This document shows positions 46,563-54,640 of a stretch of DNA of 64,000 nucleotides, piece after piece; position 1 is the first letter of the stretch; every line of letters starts with the position of its first letter. The notes beneath the pieces are model-generated. The model was given only the letters and a program-made list of their open reading frames with translations. It searched no databases and had not been told where the DNA came from. The position numbers and the translations under genes were made by a program. The DNA comes from Cryobacterium fucosi (GTDB lineage: Bacteria > Actinomycetota > Actinomycetes > Actinomycetales > Microbacteriaceae), in NCBI RefSeq assembly GCF_004403515.1, contig NZ_SOHH01000056.1, forward strand, positions 3,653 through 67,652, written 5' to 3'.

Positions 46563-46601
46563 TTCATCAAAGCTTCATATGCCCGGGGGCCGAAGCTTCA
46601 T
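46563..46601 (+). promoter_or_regulatory. TTCAT direct repeats upstream of the Met-rich exported protein
   Basis: TTCAT occurs at 46563-46567, 46574-46578 and 46597-46601; the last two sit in identical AAGCTTCAT nonamers. Spacings of 11 and 23 bases are one and about two helical turns, typical for OmpR/PhoB-type response regulators. The nearest such regulator is encoded at 47751-48443. The site is ~70 bases before the Met-rich gene. Confidence 0.45.
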
Positions 46602-46667
46602 GCGCCGTCCGCATGCTGGTGTGTAGACACCAACCAGGTGGCTGAACGTGAAAAGGGGCTGGAAAAG

Positions 46668-47237
46668 ATGAAATTCAATCGGACGAAAGTAACCTATGGG
46701 CTGGTGGGACTCGGACTTGCCGGAGCGCTTGTCTCTGGCGGCGTTGTCGCCGCCCAGGCAGCGACCGGCGATGGGACGATTCCACAGCCGGCATCGACGA
46801 CCTCGTCTATCGTGGGCGACCGCCAGTTCGGCCACATGGCCGGTATGGCGTTCGGCCAGAATTCGCCCATGACCGTGATCGCGAGTTACCTCGGCCTGAG
46901 CCAGACCGAGTTGCGGGACCAGCTGCAGTCAGGCAAGTCGCTCGCGGACGTCGCCAAGGCCCAGGGCAAATCAGTTTCTGGGCTTGAGGACGCCATGGTC
47001 GCAGCGCTCAAGACCAATCTCGACACGACCAGCACCCTGACGTCTGATCAAAAGGTGGCTGCCGTGGAAGAGATGAAGAGCCGTATCGACACGATGGTGA
47101 ACGCGACCCATACCCCAGGTGAGGGAATGGGGATGGGCTCAGAAGGGAACTCAGGAATGGGATCGGGAATGGGATCGGGAATGGGATCGGGAATGGGATC
47201 GGGAATGGGATCGGGAATGGAAACGACCACGCGTTGA
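46668..47237 (+). CDS. Exported Met-rich protein with GSGM repeats
   Basis: 189 residues from ATG 46668, preceded by GGAAAAG. A signal peptide (MKFNRTKVTYGLVGLGLAGALVSGG) ends near AQAA. The middle has YLGLSQTELRDQLQSGKSLADVAKAQGKS, a helical segment seen in small exported actinobacterial proteins, and a second helix pair. The C-terminus contains GMGMGSEG then five GMGS units: about ten methionines in 30 residues, suited to Cu(I)/Ag(I) binding by thioether sulfur. It lies between the CadA module and a two-component system with a Met-rich sensor, supporting a periplasmic copper role. Confidence 0.7.
   Translation: MKFNRTKVTYGLVGLGLAGALVSGGVVAAQAATGDGTIPQPASTTSSIVGDRQFGHMAGMAFGQNSPMTVIASYLGLSQTELRDQLQSGKSLADVAKAQGKSVSGLEDAMVAALKTNLDTTSTLTSDQKVAAVEEMKSRIDTMVNATHTPGEGMGMGSEGNSGMGSGMGSGMGSGMGSGMGSGMETTTR
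47154..47220 (+). repeat. 12-base coding tandem repeat
   Basis: GGAATGGGATCG is repeated five times without a mismatch, followed by a partial sixth copy, and encodes the GMGS units. Perfect identity at silent positions shows recent slippage expansion, so repeat number probably varies between strains. Confidence 0.9.
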
Positions 47238-47370
47238 CGGAGTACATCGTGGGTAAGAAAACGTTCATGCCCGACGCCGCGGCTGCCAGGGAGGCGTCTC
47301 CTAAACAGGCAGCCCGGTACCCGGGCACGATTCACAATCAACAACGAATAAAATCGAAGGAGCAGAAGAA

Positions 47371-47640
47371 ATGATGTGGGGAAACGGATACAACATGTCG
47401 TGGGGGTGGCCGGTCGGGCTACTCATGCTCGTCGCAATCATCTTGCTGGTCATCTGGGCCGTGCGAGCATTTGCTGACGGAAAGGATCGCGCAGGTCAAC
47501 GCGGGGACGCTTCGATCGCCCCAGCGAGAGGCGAGCGGAGTCAAGCACGACAGATCCTTGATGATCGCTTCGCGAAGGGCGAATTGGACACCACGGAATA
47601 CCGGGAACGGTTGAAACTACTTGAAGAAAAGGCCCGGTGA
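47371..47640 (+). CDS. SHOCT-domain membrane protein
   Basis: 89 residues from ATG 47371 with GAAGGAG upstream. One membrane helix (VGLLMLVAIILLVIWAVRAF) is followed by a linker and a C-terminal SHOCT motif ARQILDDRFAKGELDTTEYRERL (key residues R-F-A-K-G-E-I/L-x-x-x-E-Y). SHOCT peptides occur at membrane-protein ends and probably mediate oligomerisation. The Met/Trp-rich start MMWGNGYNMSWGW is typical for copper-island members. Confidence 0.8.
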   Translation: MMWGNGYNMSWGWPVGLLMLVAIILLVIWAVRAFADGKDRAGQRGDASIAPARGERSQARQILDDRFAKGELDTTEYRERLKLLEEKAR

Positions 47641-47750
47641 GAGTTCTCCCTCAACGAATTCCTTGAGCCCGGCGCAGCGTCGGTGCCGCCCGGCGGTCCC
47701 GGCGCCGCCGGGCTGTCGTTGCGAGCATAATCAGAGGAAAGGGGTGAGCC

Positions 47751-48443
47751 ATGCAGAAGGTCCTGGTCGTTGACGACGAGCCGCAGATCCGGACGGTCCT
47801 GCGCGGCTACCTGGAGGCGGAAGGTTACGGGGTCGCGGAGGCCGCGGACGGCGCTGAGGCGCTTGCGGCACTCCGCGACGATCCTCCGGCGCTCGTGCTC
47901 CTGGACGTAATGCTTCCGGGGATGGACGGACTCGAAGTCCTGCGGCAGTTGCGCAGCTTCAGCGACGCGTACGTGATCCTCGTCACGGCGAGGGCGGAGG
48001 AGGTCGACAAACTAGTCGGACTCGGTGTGGGTGCGGACGACTATGTGACCAAGCCGTTCAGCCCGCGTGAGGTCACGGCTCGAGTGAAGGCAATGCTGCG
48101 CCGGGACAATCGGGGCGACCGTGCCGACGCAGACGCCCTGCTCCGGTTCGACGGCTTGTCCGTCAATCCTGCTCACCGCGAGGTCGAGGCGAATGGGGCC
48201 TCGATCGCGCTTTCCAGCCTGGAGTTTGACCTTCTCGCCGCACTCGCCGCCGCGCCCGGGCGAGTGTTTTCACGGGCACAACTGCTTGAAAAAGTCTGGG
48301 GCTACGATTTCTATGGCGACGAGCGCGTCGTCGATGTCCACATTCGCAGTTTGCGCGCGCGGCTCGGTGACGACGCCAGCGATCCACACCTGATCGCCAC
48401 CGTTCGCGGTGTGGGCTACAAATTCGTGGGCCGGCCCAGATGA
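47751..48443 (+). CDS. OmpR/PhoB-family response regulator
   Basis: 230 residues. The receiver has D8/D9, phosphoryl acceptor D52 (LLDVMLPG), T in LVTAR and K in VTKPFSPRE. The C-terminal winged helix ends VVDVHIRSLRARLGDD...TVRGVGYKF. A ribosome site GAAAGGGGTGAGCC precedes ATG 47751. Its stop overlaps the sensor-kinase start (ATGA). It probably responds to metal through the partner kinase. Candidate targets have TTCAT repeats, as at 46563. Confidence 0.92.
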   Translation: MQKVLVVDDEPQIRTVLRGYLEAEGYGVAEAADGAEALAALRDDPPALVLLDVMLPGMDGLEVLRQLRSFSDAYVILVTARAEEVDKLVGLGVGADDYVTKPFSPREVTARVKAMLRRDNRGDRADADALLRFDGLSVNPAHREVEANGASIALSSLEFDLLAALAAAPGRVFSRAQLLEKVWGYDFYGDERVVDVHIRSLRARLGDDASDPHLIATVRGVGYKFVGRPR

Positions 48444-49567
48444 AGATGCGCCTATCGCTGCGGCTGTTCATCTCCTACGCCGCGGTTGCCGTGGTCGGCG
48501 GCGGCGTCGCCTACCTGACGATCTCGCTGCTCGCCCCACGCCTGTTCGAAGACCGGTTGGGGATGATGATGAACAGTGACGGAACCGGCATGTCCATGGG
48601 AAATATGGACGCGACAAGCGTGCGCTCGGCGTTCCTGTCCGCGCTCACTACCTCGCTCATCGTCGGGGTTCTGGCCAGTGTCGTCGCCGCCGGTTTCGTG
48701 GCAGCGGCAGTCACCGGTCGCCTGCTGCGCCCCCTCAATGCGGTGCGCGCCGCAACGAAACAGATAGCTGCGGGAAAGTACGGAGGTAGGGTCCCCGTCC
48801 CCTCCGAGCCGGAACTGGCAGCGCTGGCCACCGACGTTAACACGCTCGCCCAGGCCCTGGCCGACACGGAGTCCCGGCGCACACGGCTGCTCGGGGAGGT
48901 CGCGCATGAGATGCGAACCCCGCTGACCGTCCTGGACGGATACGTCGAGGGGCTGATTGACGGTGTGTTCACCGCCGGCCCCGACACGTTCGGCTCCCTC
49001 AGTGAGGAACTGCGCCGCCTGCACCGGCTCTCGAATGACCTCTCCAGCCTCTCGCGCGCGCAGGAACAGAGACTTGACCTGCATCCAGTCAACACGGACC
49101 TGGCTGACCTTGCTCGACGCGCGGCTGCGCGCCTCTCACCTCAATTTGAGGATTCGGACGTCGCGCTGAACATTGACGCCGACACGGCGCTCCCCGTGCA
49201 TGTGGATCCTGACCGGATCACCCAAGTCCTGACCAACTTGCTCGGGAACGCCCTGCATGCCACTCCCACCGGTGGCACCGTCACGATCACCGCGCGTGAC
49301 GCGGGTGACGCGGGTGGCCGCGGTGAAGTCGTTGTGACCGACACCGGAGTGGGCCTGGTCGAGGACGACACAGAGCGTGTCTTTGAGCGGTTCTACCGTG
49401 TACCGAGCCAGGCCCGCCGCTCCGCCGGATCGGGGATCGGTCTGACGATCGCACGAGAAATAGCGCGTGCGCACGGTGGGGATGTGACGGCGGCGTCGGC
49501 CGGGAAAGGGCTGGGAGCCAGCTTCGCGCTCGTGGTGCCCCTGCGATCGGTCGAAATATCTGGCTGA
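48440..49567 (+). CDS. Sensor histidine kinase with a Met-rich extracytoplasmic loop
   Basis: 375 residues. Two membrane helices (about 7-28 and 72-95) enclose a ~40-residue loop containing RLGMMMNSDGTGMSMGNMD, seven methionines. HAMP (RLLRPLNAVRAAT) follows, then the H-box GEVAHEMRTPLTVLDGY (His ~156), N-box NLLGNALHAT, G1 VTDTGVGL and G2 GSGIGLTIARE. The loop composition points to Cu(I)/Ag(I) sensing by thioethers, in a shorter sensor than CusS. Four-base overlap with the regulator gene. Confidence 0.9.
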   Translation: MKMRLSLRLFISYAAVAVVGGGVAYLTISLLAPRLFEDRLGMMMNSDGTGMSMGNMDATSVRSAFLSALTTSLIVGVLASVVAAGFVAAAVTGRLLRPLNAVRAATKQIAAGKYGGRVPVPSEPELAALATDVNTLAQALADTESRRTRLLGEVAHEMRTPLTVLDGYVEGLIDGVFTAGPDTFGSLSEELRRLHRLSNDLSSLSRAQEQRLDLHPVNTDLADLARRAAARLSPQFEDSDVALNIDADTALPVHVDPDRITQVLTNLLGNALHATPTGGTVTITARDAGDAGGRGEVVVTDTGVGLVEDDTERVFERFYRVPSQARRSAGSGIGLTIAREIARAHGGDVTAASAGKGLGASFALVVPLRSVEISG

Positions 49568-49653
49568 AACTGAAACGTCAATCCCCCCTCTATTTTCGGA
49601 TGCGGCGGCAGTCGTGCTCTTGGCATGTTTGCGCCAGGACGTTCGTCCGCGGA

Positions 49654-50622
49654 CTACATCGCCAGGGACTGTTCGCCTGCCGGGCAGGGGGCCATTGCGC
49701 CGGCCGCGGATGCCGGTGCGATTGCGAAGAACAATGGCAAAGCCACTAGTACACCCATGGCCAGCGCTGCCACAGCGGTCCTTCCGGTGCCAAGGGGCCG
49801 AACCGGTGAAATGAGCCGTCTGACTCGGTTGAGGGCTGACTCTCCGCCTGCGCCAAGGGCCGCCACGGGAGTCACTCCATGCTCGGCCAGGCGCACCAGT
49901 GCGGTTGCTACCGTGGTCCGGTCGCTGTGACGGACGGCGTTGTCATCGGCCAGCATCTCAACGAGCCGGCCCAGCTCCGTTCGGGCGATACGGAAGGCTG
50001 CGACCCGGGGGAACGCGTGCTGGAGGGCATCGGCCGCCGCGAGGATCAGGTCGTGGCGTCCTCGCAGGTGCGCCCGCTCGTGGGCCAGGACCGCGAGGAG
50101 CTGACTATGATCCAGGGCGGACAGGGCCGCACTGGTTAGAACGACCTGGCGGGCGCGGCCGGGTAAACAGTATGCGGCGGCGGCAGGGTGCTCGACGACG
50201 AGCGCATCGTAGCGGAGGTGGGGTCGCGCAATCAGGGCCAGGGCGTCCAGTTGGGCCTTCCTGGTGCGGGCCGCGAGCGTTCTATCCGAGACGACGCAAT
50301 AGACGACGCGGGCGAGTATGGCCAGCGCGGCGGCGGCCCCGGTGGCGCTGACGATGGCGCCGCCGGGAGTGGAGTATTGCGCAACGATGGTCATGGCACA
50401 GGTCCGGATAAACTCGGCGAGGTCAGTGGTCCAGGGAATCGCGGGGACAGCCAGACTCAGGCCGGCGAGCACCACCGCGGAAACAAGGGAGACGCTGAGC
50501 GCCTGCCACGCAGCGATTCCGATTCGCGGGGACCGCTCGAGCCAGGAGGTCCGGCTTAGCAGGGCTGGTCCCAGTAAGGCCAGGGCCACGGCAAAGACCG
50601 TCAAAACAGCTGGCGCCGTCAT
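49654..50622 (-). CDS. M56-family membrane metallopeptidase (BlaR1-like, without sensor domain)
   Basis: 322 residues. Four membrane segments and the zinc site VLAHERAHLRGRHD (H181, E182, H185) with the downstream LVEMLADDNAVR are BlaR1/MecR1-type. The C-terminal penicillin-binding sensor domain of BlaR1 is absent; the protein ends after the last helix in MAPCPAGEQSLAM. The stimulus is therefore not a beta-lactam bound by that domain. It overlaps the BlaI-type gene by ATGA and probably cleaves that repressor. Confidence 0.88.
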   Translation of the reverse strand: MTAPAVLTVFAVALALLGPALLSRTSWLERSPRIGIAAWQALSVSLVSAVVLAGLSLAVPAIPWTTDLAEFIRTCAMTIVAQYSTPGGAIVSATGAAAALAILARVVYCVVSDRTLAARTRKAQLDALALIARPHLRYDALVVEHPAAAAYCLPGRARQVVLTSAALSALDHSQLLAVLAHERAHLRGRHDLILAAADALQHAFPRVAAFRIARTELGRLVEMLADDNAVRHSDRTTVATALVRLAEHGVTPVAALGAGGESALNRVRRLISPVRPLGTGRTAVAALAMGVLVALPLFFAIAPASAAGAMAPCPAGEQSLAM

Positions 50623-50999
50623 GGCGCTGTGCTTTTGCGACCCTGAAGGTGGTCGTCCAGCGCAAGGCGAAGGCTGGCGACTTCCTCGGGCGGTATGTGT
50701 TCGAGGAAGTGCAAAAGCGTCACCGCCGTGTCCGCGCCTCCGGCAAGTACCTCGCCCATGAACGCAGCGGTGTGTTGCTCACGAGTCTGAGCCGCTCCGT
50801 AGAGGTAGGCCCGGCCATCCTTCTCCCTGGTCAGCATGCCTTTGCGGCGTAGATTGTCCATCACTGTCATCACCGTTGTGTAGGCGAGTGTGCGTTCGCG
50901 CTGTAGGTCTTCCAACACCTCGCGGACGGCGACCGGGCGCGCCCAGGACCAGATGCGGTCCATCACCAGCTGCTCCAGCGTGCCGAGTGGTCGAACCAT
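50619..50999 (-). CDS. BlaI/MecI/CopY-family repressor
   Basis: 126 residues. The N-terminal winged helix LGTLEQLVMDRIWSWARPVAVREVLEDL...AYTTVMTVMDNLRRKGML is characteristic, with a C-terminal dimerisation helix. There are no CxCx4CxC metal residues as in CopY, so it is BlaI-like, inactivated by proteolysis. The operator at 51045-51061 precedes it, and a matching one precedes the CcdA-like gene at 53715. It probably regulates both. Confidence 0.9.
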   Translation of the reverse strand: MVRPLGTLEQLVMDRIWSWARPVAVREVLEDLQRERTLAYTTVMTVMDNLRRKGMLTREKDGRAYLYGAAQTREQHTAAFMGEVLAGGADTAVTLLHFLEHIPPEEVASLRLALDDHLQGRKSTAP

Positions 51000-51044
51000 G
51001 GATGGCTCCCTTCTGCGCTCCGGTTGAACCGAAATCCCCCAGTC

Positions 51045-51061
51045 AACTATCTTTCATAGTA
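51045..51061. promoter_or_regulatory. BlaI-type operator upstream of blaI
   Basis: AACTATCTTTCATAGTA has arms ACTA/TAGT across seven bases, related to TACTA...TAGTA of BlaI-type operators. It is 46 bases upstream of the repressor start. The copy at 53756-53772 shares its TTCATAGTA end. Confidence 0.65.
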
Positions 51062-51102
51062 CTGCACGGTCCCCGATGCGCTTCCCGCGGGCACTGTGCC
51101 GA

Positions 51103-51741
51103 TCAGCCTTGGACGCCGCCGGAGCAGGGTGCGCCGGGTTCGGGCGTCTGCGGGCCCTGCAGATAGGCCTGCAGGAACACCGGCAGGCGGGGGTCATCCG
51201 CACCGTCCAGTTGCAGTTGTTTCCCCCAGGCGCTTGCGATCACTGGGGCGGGAAGGTCGGGATACGGGCTCAATAGCTCGTACGGGTTGGCCGCCGCAGC
51301 CGTGGTCAGGGCATCAATCTGGTCTTGCGGCAGATCGGATCGGTAGGTGATCCAGACCGCGCCATGCTCGAGCGAGTGCACGGCCCGCCAGGTGTCTACT
51401 GGCTGCGTATAAACTCCACAGTTTGTCAAATCGGCTGCATGATCTCCGCCGACAGGGGGAAGCGCGGGAAACGAAACCTCGTTGGCCACGTGGTCTCGGC
51501 TTAGCCCGTCGAAGCTCTTCACGCCGCTGATGGGCTTGTCTGCCGCTGCGCTGACTGCATCCTTGCTTTGTTGGCTAACGATGAACACGGTGGTGACTGT
51601 TGCCACGAGGGCAATAGCGACGACGGCGCTGGTGCCGTAGATCCAGAGGCTCCGACGCCGCTCGCCCTTTTTCATTTCTGCTCGGGCGGCCGCAACGATC
51701 GCCTGCCGGTCTGCCCTGTTTTGTTTGCTCGAGGTTCCCAT
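51103..51741 (-). CDS. DUF3105 membrane-anchored protein
   Basis: 212 residues. A basic N-terminus and one membrane helix (SLWIYGTSAVVAIALVATVTTVFIV region) anchor it with the domain outside. Diagnostic blocks are LPPVGGDHAADLTNCGVY, WRAVHSLEHGAVWITYRSDL and the C-terminal KQLQLDGADDPRL, with two cysteines. DUF3105 occurs in actinobacterial copper and redox islands; His and Cys suggest metal binding. It is the last gene of the leftward redox operon, 14 bases after the CPSC protein. Confidence 0.88.
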   Translation of the reverse strand: MGTSSKQNRADRQAIVAAARAEMKKGERRRSLWIYGTSAVVAIALVATVTTVFIVSQQSKDAVSAAADKPISGVKSFDGLSRDHVANEVSFPALPPVGGDHAADLTNCGVYTQPVDTWRAVHSLEHGAVWITYRSDLPQDQIDALTTAAAANPYELLSPYPDLPAPVIASAWGKQLQLDGADDPRLPVFLQAYLQGPQTPEPGAPCSGGVQG

Positions 51742-51755
51742 TCGGACGCTGCTTT

Positions 51756-52064
51756 CTAGTTCTGTCTGTTGTTGTGGTGAGCGGTCAGGCTGGAATGGCT
51801 TGGTTCTGCGGCCCCGGGGCTTCGCGACAGGTGGCGCAGCAGCTTTTTCTCCGAAAGGCGCCCGTAGCTGAACATGACCCCGTCAATCAGGACTCCTGGG
51901 GCAAAGGCTATGCCGTATCGTACCGCGAGGCCCCGCCCCTCGTCGGTACCCAGCCCGATCTCCTGAACCTCAAAGGAATGGTCCCGGGACAGGCGGGAGA
52001 GCACCAGCTTGGCTTGTTCACAGGACGGGCAGGAGGCCTGGGTCAGGATGGTGATTCTCATCAT
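51756..52064 (-). CDS. Glutaredoxin-like thiol protein (CPSC)
   Basis: 102 residues with the active site TQASCPSCEQAKLVLSRL (C12 and C15) and the cis-Pro loop FAPGVLIDG (~54), a thioredoxin-fold reductant without a signal peptide. The C-terminal ~20 residues are Ser/His/Asn-rich. It overlaps the upstream redoxin gene by ATGA. It could pass electrons from the cytosol to the CcdA-like carrier. Confidence 0.85.
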   Translation of the reverse strand: MMRITILTQASCPSCEQAKLVLSRLSRDHSFEVQEIGLGTDEGRGLAVRYGIAFAPGVLIDGVMFSYGRLSEKKLLRHLSRSPGAAEPSHSSLTAHHNNRQN

Positions 52065-52720
52065 GAGTCGGCCCGGGCTGTTTTCATCTGCGCGAGGATC
52101 TGGTCAATGGGCACATACATCGTGTAGTTCGGCGGCCCACCGTAGTCGGCCCGCCACTGAATTTCCCCCGTGGGCCCCACCAGGATGAAGCTGTGTCCGT
52201 TGCGAGAATCGCCCATCATGCCGTACTTGTTGGTCTGATAGGTCAGGGAGACATCCAGCCGGGTGTCGGCCAAGGCGACCGCGGTCAGATTGTCGTCGGC
52301 CATCTTCTGGGCGATCAAGTCCACCGGTCCGCTGGTGATGGTGAGGAGCTGATCAATACCGGCGGACTCGAACTGAGCCTGGGCGGACTCCAAGTCGCGG
52401 ATTTGGTCCCAGCACGGCTGGCATCCGATGCCTTCATGAAAGAAGAGTAGAACCGATTTGCCGCGGTAGTCACTCAGATTAACGGTTCCGCCGGCCGTGG
52501 AAGGCAGAGAGAAGGCGGGCGCCTCGATACCCGGGCCAGGTGCTCCGACCGCGTAGCTGACGGGGGCTGCGGCTTCGTTCGCCGTGGGATTCGTGGTCTG
52601 AGTGAGTAAAGAGACGAGGAAAGTCGCTGCCACCGCCACGACGCCGATTACGATCACCGCCCGCCGCACCAGGGTGCGTTTGGCGCGTGGCTGCGGGCGC
52701 TGCTTATTCGCTGACGCCAT
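52061..52720 (-). CDS. Membrane-anchored redoxin (AhpC/TSA-like fold)
   Basis: 219 residues. An N-terminal helix (RRAVIVIGVVAVAATFLVSLL) anchors a domain with APAFSLPSTAGGTVNLSDYRG (~75) and the Cys pair GIGCQPCWDQIRDL (C-x2-C, ~104). Peroxiredoxins keep Thr/Ser-x-x-Cys; here two cysteines suggest a thiol-disulfide oxidoreductase of the TlpA/peroxiredoxin boundary. It begins one base into the stop of the CcdA-like gene (TAATG), so the two are coupled. Probable electron acceptor outside the membrane. Confidence 0.82.
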   Translation of the reverse strand: MASANKQRPQPRAKRTLVRRAVIVIGVVAVAATFLVSLLTQTTNPTANEAAAPVSYAVGAPGPGIEAPAFSLPSTAGGTVNLSDYRGKSVLLFFHEGIGCQPCWDQIRDLESAQAQFESAGIDQLLTITSGPVDLIAQKMADDNLTAVALADTRLDVSLTYQTNKYGMMGDSRNGHSFILVGPTGEIQWRADYGGPPNYTMYVPIDQILAQMKTARADS

Positions 52721-53715
52721 TACTCTGACTCCTCTGCCTGCATGGTACTGGACTCCTTGGTTGATCTGGTCGACGCGAGTGCTTCAGGTGAAGTCTCGAG
52801 CTTTGTGTGTTCCGTGGTGCAGGAGGCGCAGGACTCTGTCTCGGCGGCGTCTGATGTTTGCGAGCCTGAGCGCCTTCGGCTGCCCACGGCCTTCCAGACC
52901 AGAACGCCCAGGGCGGCGAACACGGCAAGGGTCGAAATCCACCCGGGCACGAAGGATAGGAACTGTTGAATGACGGCGGCCCAGTGTCCCAGTGCAGCCG
53001 CTAGCCCAACCTGCCAACCATCCGGCGACATTCCGGGTCCCTGCACGGCCAGGACGACGGTGATCACGCCCATGGCGATCATCAGCCCACCCGAGAGCAG
53101 TGTGCCCAATGGCAACCGCCACCGGGCTCCGGGCCCGATCGGGACGGTCGTGGACGAGAGCAGGCGGCTGGCCCCCCAGTTTTTCCGATCCCAGACCAGC
53201 GCCAAAACACATAACGGAGCCACCATCCCGAATACGTATGCCACGCCCACCGCAACTGCGGCCGGGACGGATGAGGCGGCGCCGGAGAGCGCCGCCACGC
53301 CGGCCAGAACCGGTGCGCAGCACGCGCTGGCGGCACCAGAGAACACTCCGAGACCGTACACAGAGCCGATACCGCTTCCCCCGCCTCGGCCAGACGGCAT
53401 GGGCAGCATCATCTTCCAGCCCACGAGTGTGGCGATGCCAAGGCCCACCATCGCGAGGCCGACAACACTGAAAATCCCGAAGTGATACTGGAACAAAACG
53501 CGGCTGAGGACCGCAGCGCCCAAGGCGATGGGGAGAATGATCGTGCCGACACCGGCTGCGAACACGAGTGTCATCGCCAGGATCTGAGTCCGGCTACGGA
53601 AACTGGAAGCAAAAAAGGCCGGCAACATGACTGAGGCGCAACAGGGCGCCATCAAGGCCACAACGCCACCGAGAAACGCCGCCAAGATCGCTGTTGAAAG
53701 CAAAACCTGCCCCAT
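52720..53715 (-). CDS. CcdA/DsbD-like membrane thiol carrier with double-Cys motifs
   Basis: 331 residues, about eight membrane helices in two halves. The expected single Pro-Cys motifs appear as MAPCCASVMLP (~24) and ASACCAPVLAGV (~130), each with two adjacent cysteines. The C-terminal ~60 residues are hydrophilic and contain ESCASCTTEH, a further Cys pair. CcdA-type proteins pass electrons across the membrane to extracytoplasmic thioredoxins. A BlaI-type operator lies 41 bases upstream. It starts the leftward operon CcdA-like / redoxin / CPSC / DUF3105. Confidence 0.78.
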   Translation of the reverse strand: MGQVLLSTAILAAFLGGVVALMAPCCASVMLPAFFASSFRSRTQILAMTLVFAAGVGTIILPIALGAAVLSRVLFQYHFGIFSVVGLAMVGLGIATLVGWKMMLPMPSGRGGGSGIGSVYGLGVFSGAASACCAPVLAGVAALSGAASSVPAAVAVGVAYVFGMVAPLCVLALVWDRKNWGASRLLSSTTVPIGPGARWRLPLGTLLSGGLMIAMGVITVVLAVQGPGMSPDGWQVGLAAALGHWAAVIQQFLSFVPGWISTLAVFAALGVLVWKAVGSRRRSGSQTSDAAETESCASCTTEHTKLETSPEALASTRSTKESSTMQAEESE

Positions 53716-53755
53716 GACCCAGCTCCAATCAACACGTGCCGGGCCAACCCCGAAC

Positions 53756-53772
53756 TACTACCATTCATAGTA
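53756..53772. promoter_or_regulatory. BlaI-type operator upstream of the CcdA-like operon
   Basis: TACTACCATTCATAGTA has perfect five-base arms TACTA/TAGTA with a seven-base centre, close to BlaI's TACTA...TAGTA (six-base centre). It shares TTCATAGTA with the blaI site at 51045. This ties the thiol operon to the BlaI/M56 pair. Confidence 0.7.
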
Positions 53773-53875
53773 TTTCAATTAAGCTGAGGGTTTCCTCTGC
53801 CCGGGGGTTGTCCGCCTCGAATTCGAACGTCACCGGAATGGGACGGATGAGCGCGGAACCTGACGGTGAGACCGG

Positions 53876-54619
53876 TTAGATCGGGAGCACAAACCCGCCG
53901 ATCAGTGCTTGCATGCTATAGATCCACAACGTCCACACCCCGCTGGCCATGAGTACCCCGATCAGGATCAGCAAGGAGCCGCCAACCCTGTTGACCGCGC
54001 GAATGTGGCGTTTCAACCAGGCAATCGCGCTGGCCATCCAGTTGAAGCCAAGGGCGACCAACACAAACGGGATACCGAGTCCCAAGCAGTAGAACAGGCC
54101 CAACAGGGCTCCGCGCCACGGGGATCCCGTGCCGAGGCTGAGCAGTGAAATGGCCGTCAGGGTCGGCCCAAGGCAGGGCGTCCAGCCCACGCCGAAGACC
54201 AGACCGAGAAGTGGCGCACCAGCCAACCCGGTGGCCGGCGCGAAACGGGGTTTCACCGTGCGTTGGAACGGGGAGAAGGCGCCGATGAACGCAAGTCCCA
54301 TAATGATCACGACAATTCCGAGAGCGCGAGTGATCGGATCTTGCCAGCGCACCAGCCAGTATCCTGCCGCTCCGAAAGCGGCGCCATACGAGATGAACAC
54401 GACCGAGAAGCCCAGGACGAACAGGCCGACGCCGGTCAGGAGGCGCCGCCGGGTATGGGCGCCGCCTTGACCGGCCATGCCGCCGACGTAGGCCAGGTAT
54501 CCGGGGACCAAGGGCAGCACGCAGGGGGACGCGAAGGATACGAGGCCAGCCAGCACGGCTATGGGGATTGCGACCAGCACCTGCCCGCTGAGGACGATTT
54601 GGGCGAAGTCTTCACCCAT
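53876..54619 (-). CDS. ccdA: CcdA-family cytochrome c biogenesis / thiol carrier
   Basis: 247 residues, six membrane helices. VSFASPCVLPLVPGYLAY (~30) and VGWTPCLGPTLTAI (~145) are the paired CcdA signatures, one Cys per half. It brings reducing power across the membrane to the TlpA-type lipoprotein encoded downstream in the same direction of reading. It is transcribed with lgt, tlpA-type and M23 genes (all minus strand, gaps of 21-64 bases). It is a second carrier beside the 331-residue one, a notable duplication. Confidence 0.9.
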   Translation of the reverse strand: MGEDFAQIVLSGQVLVAIPIAVLAGLVSFASPCVLPLVPGYLAYVGGMAGQGGAHTRRRLLTGVGLFVLGFSVVFISYGAAFGAAGYWLVRWQDPITRALGIVVIIMGLAFIGAFSPFQRTVKPRFAPATGLAGAPLLGLVFGVGWTPCLGPTLTAISLLSLGTGSPWRGALLGLFYCLGLGIPFVLVALGFNWMASAIAWLKRHIRAVNRVGGSLLILIGVLMASGVWTLWIYSMQALIGGFVLPI

Positions 54620-54640
54620 GGCTGCTCCTCGTCGCCGCGC

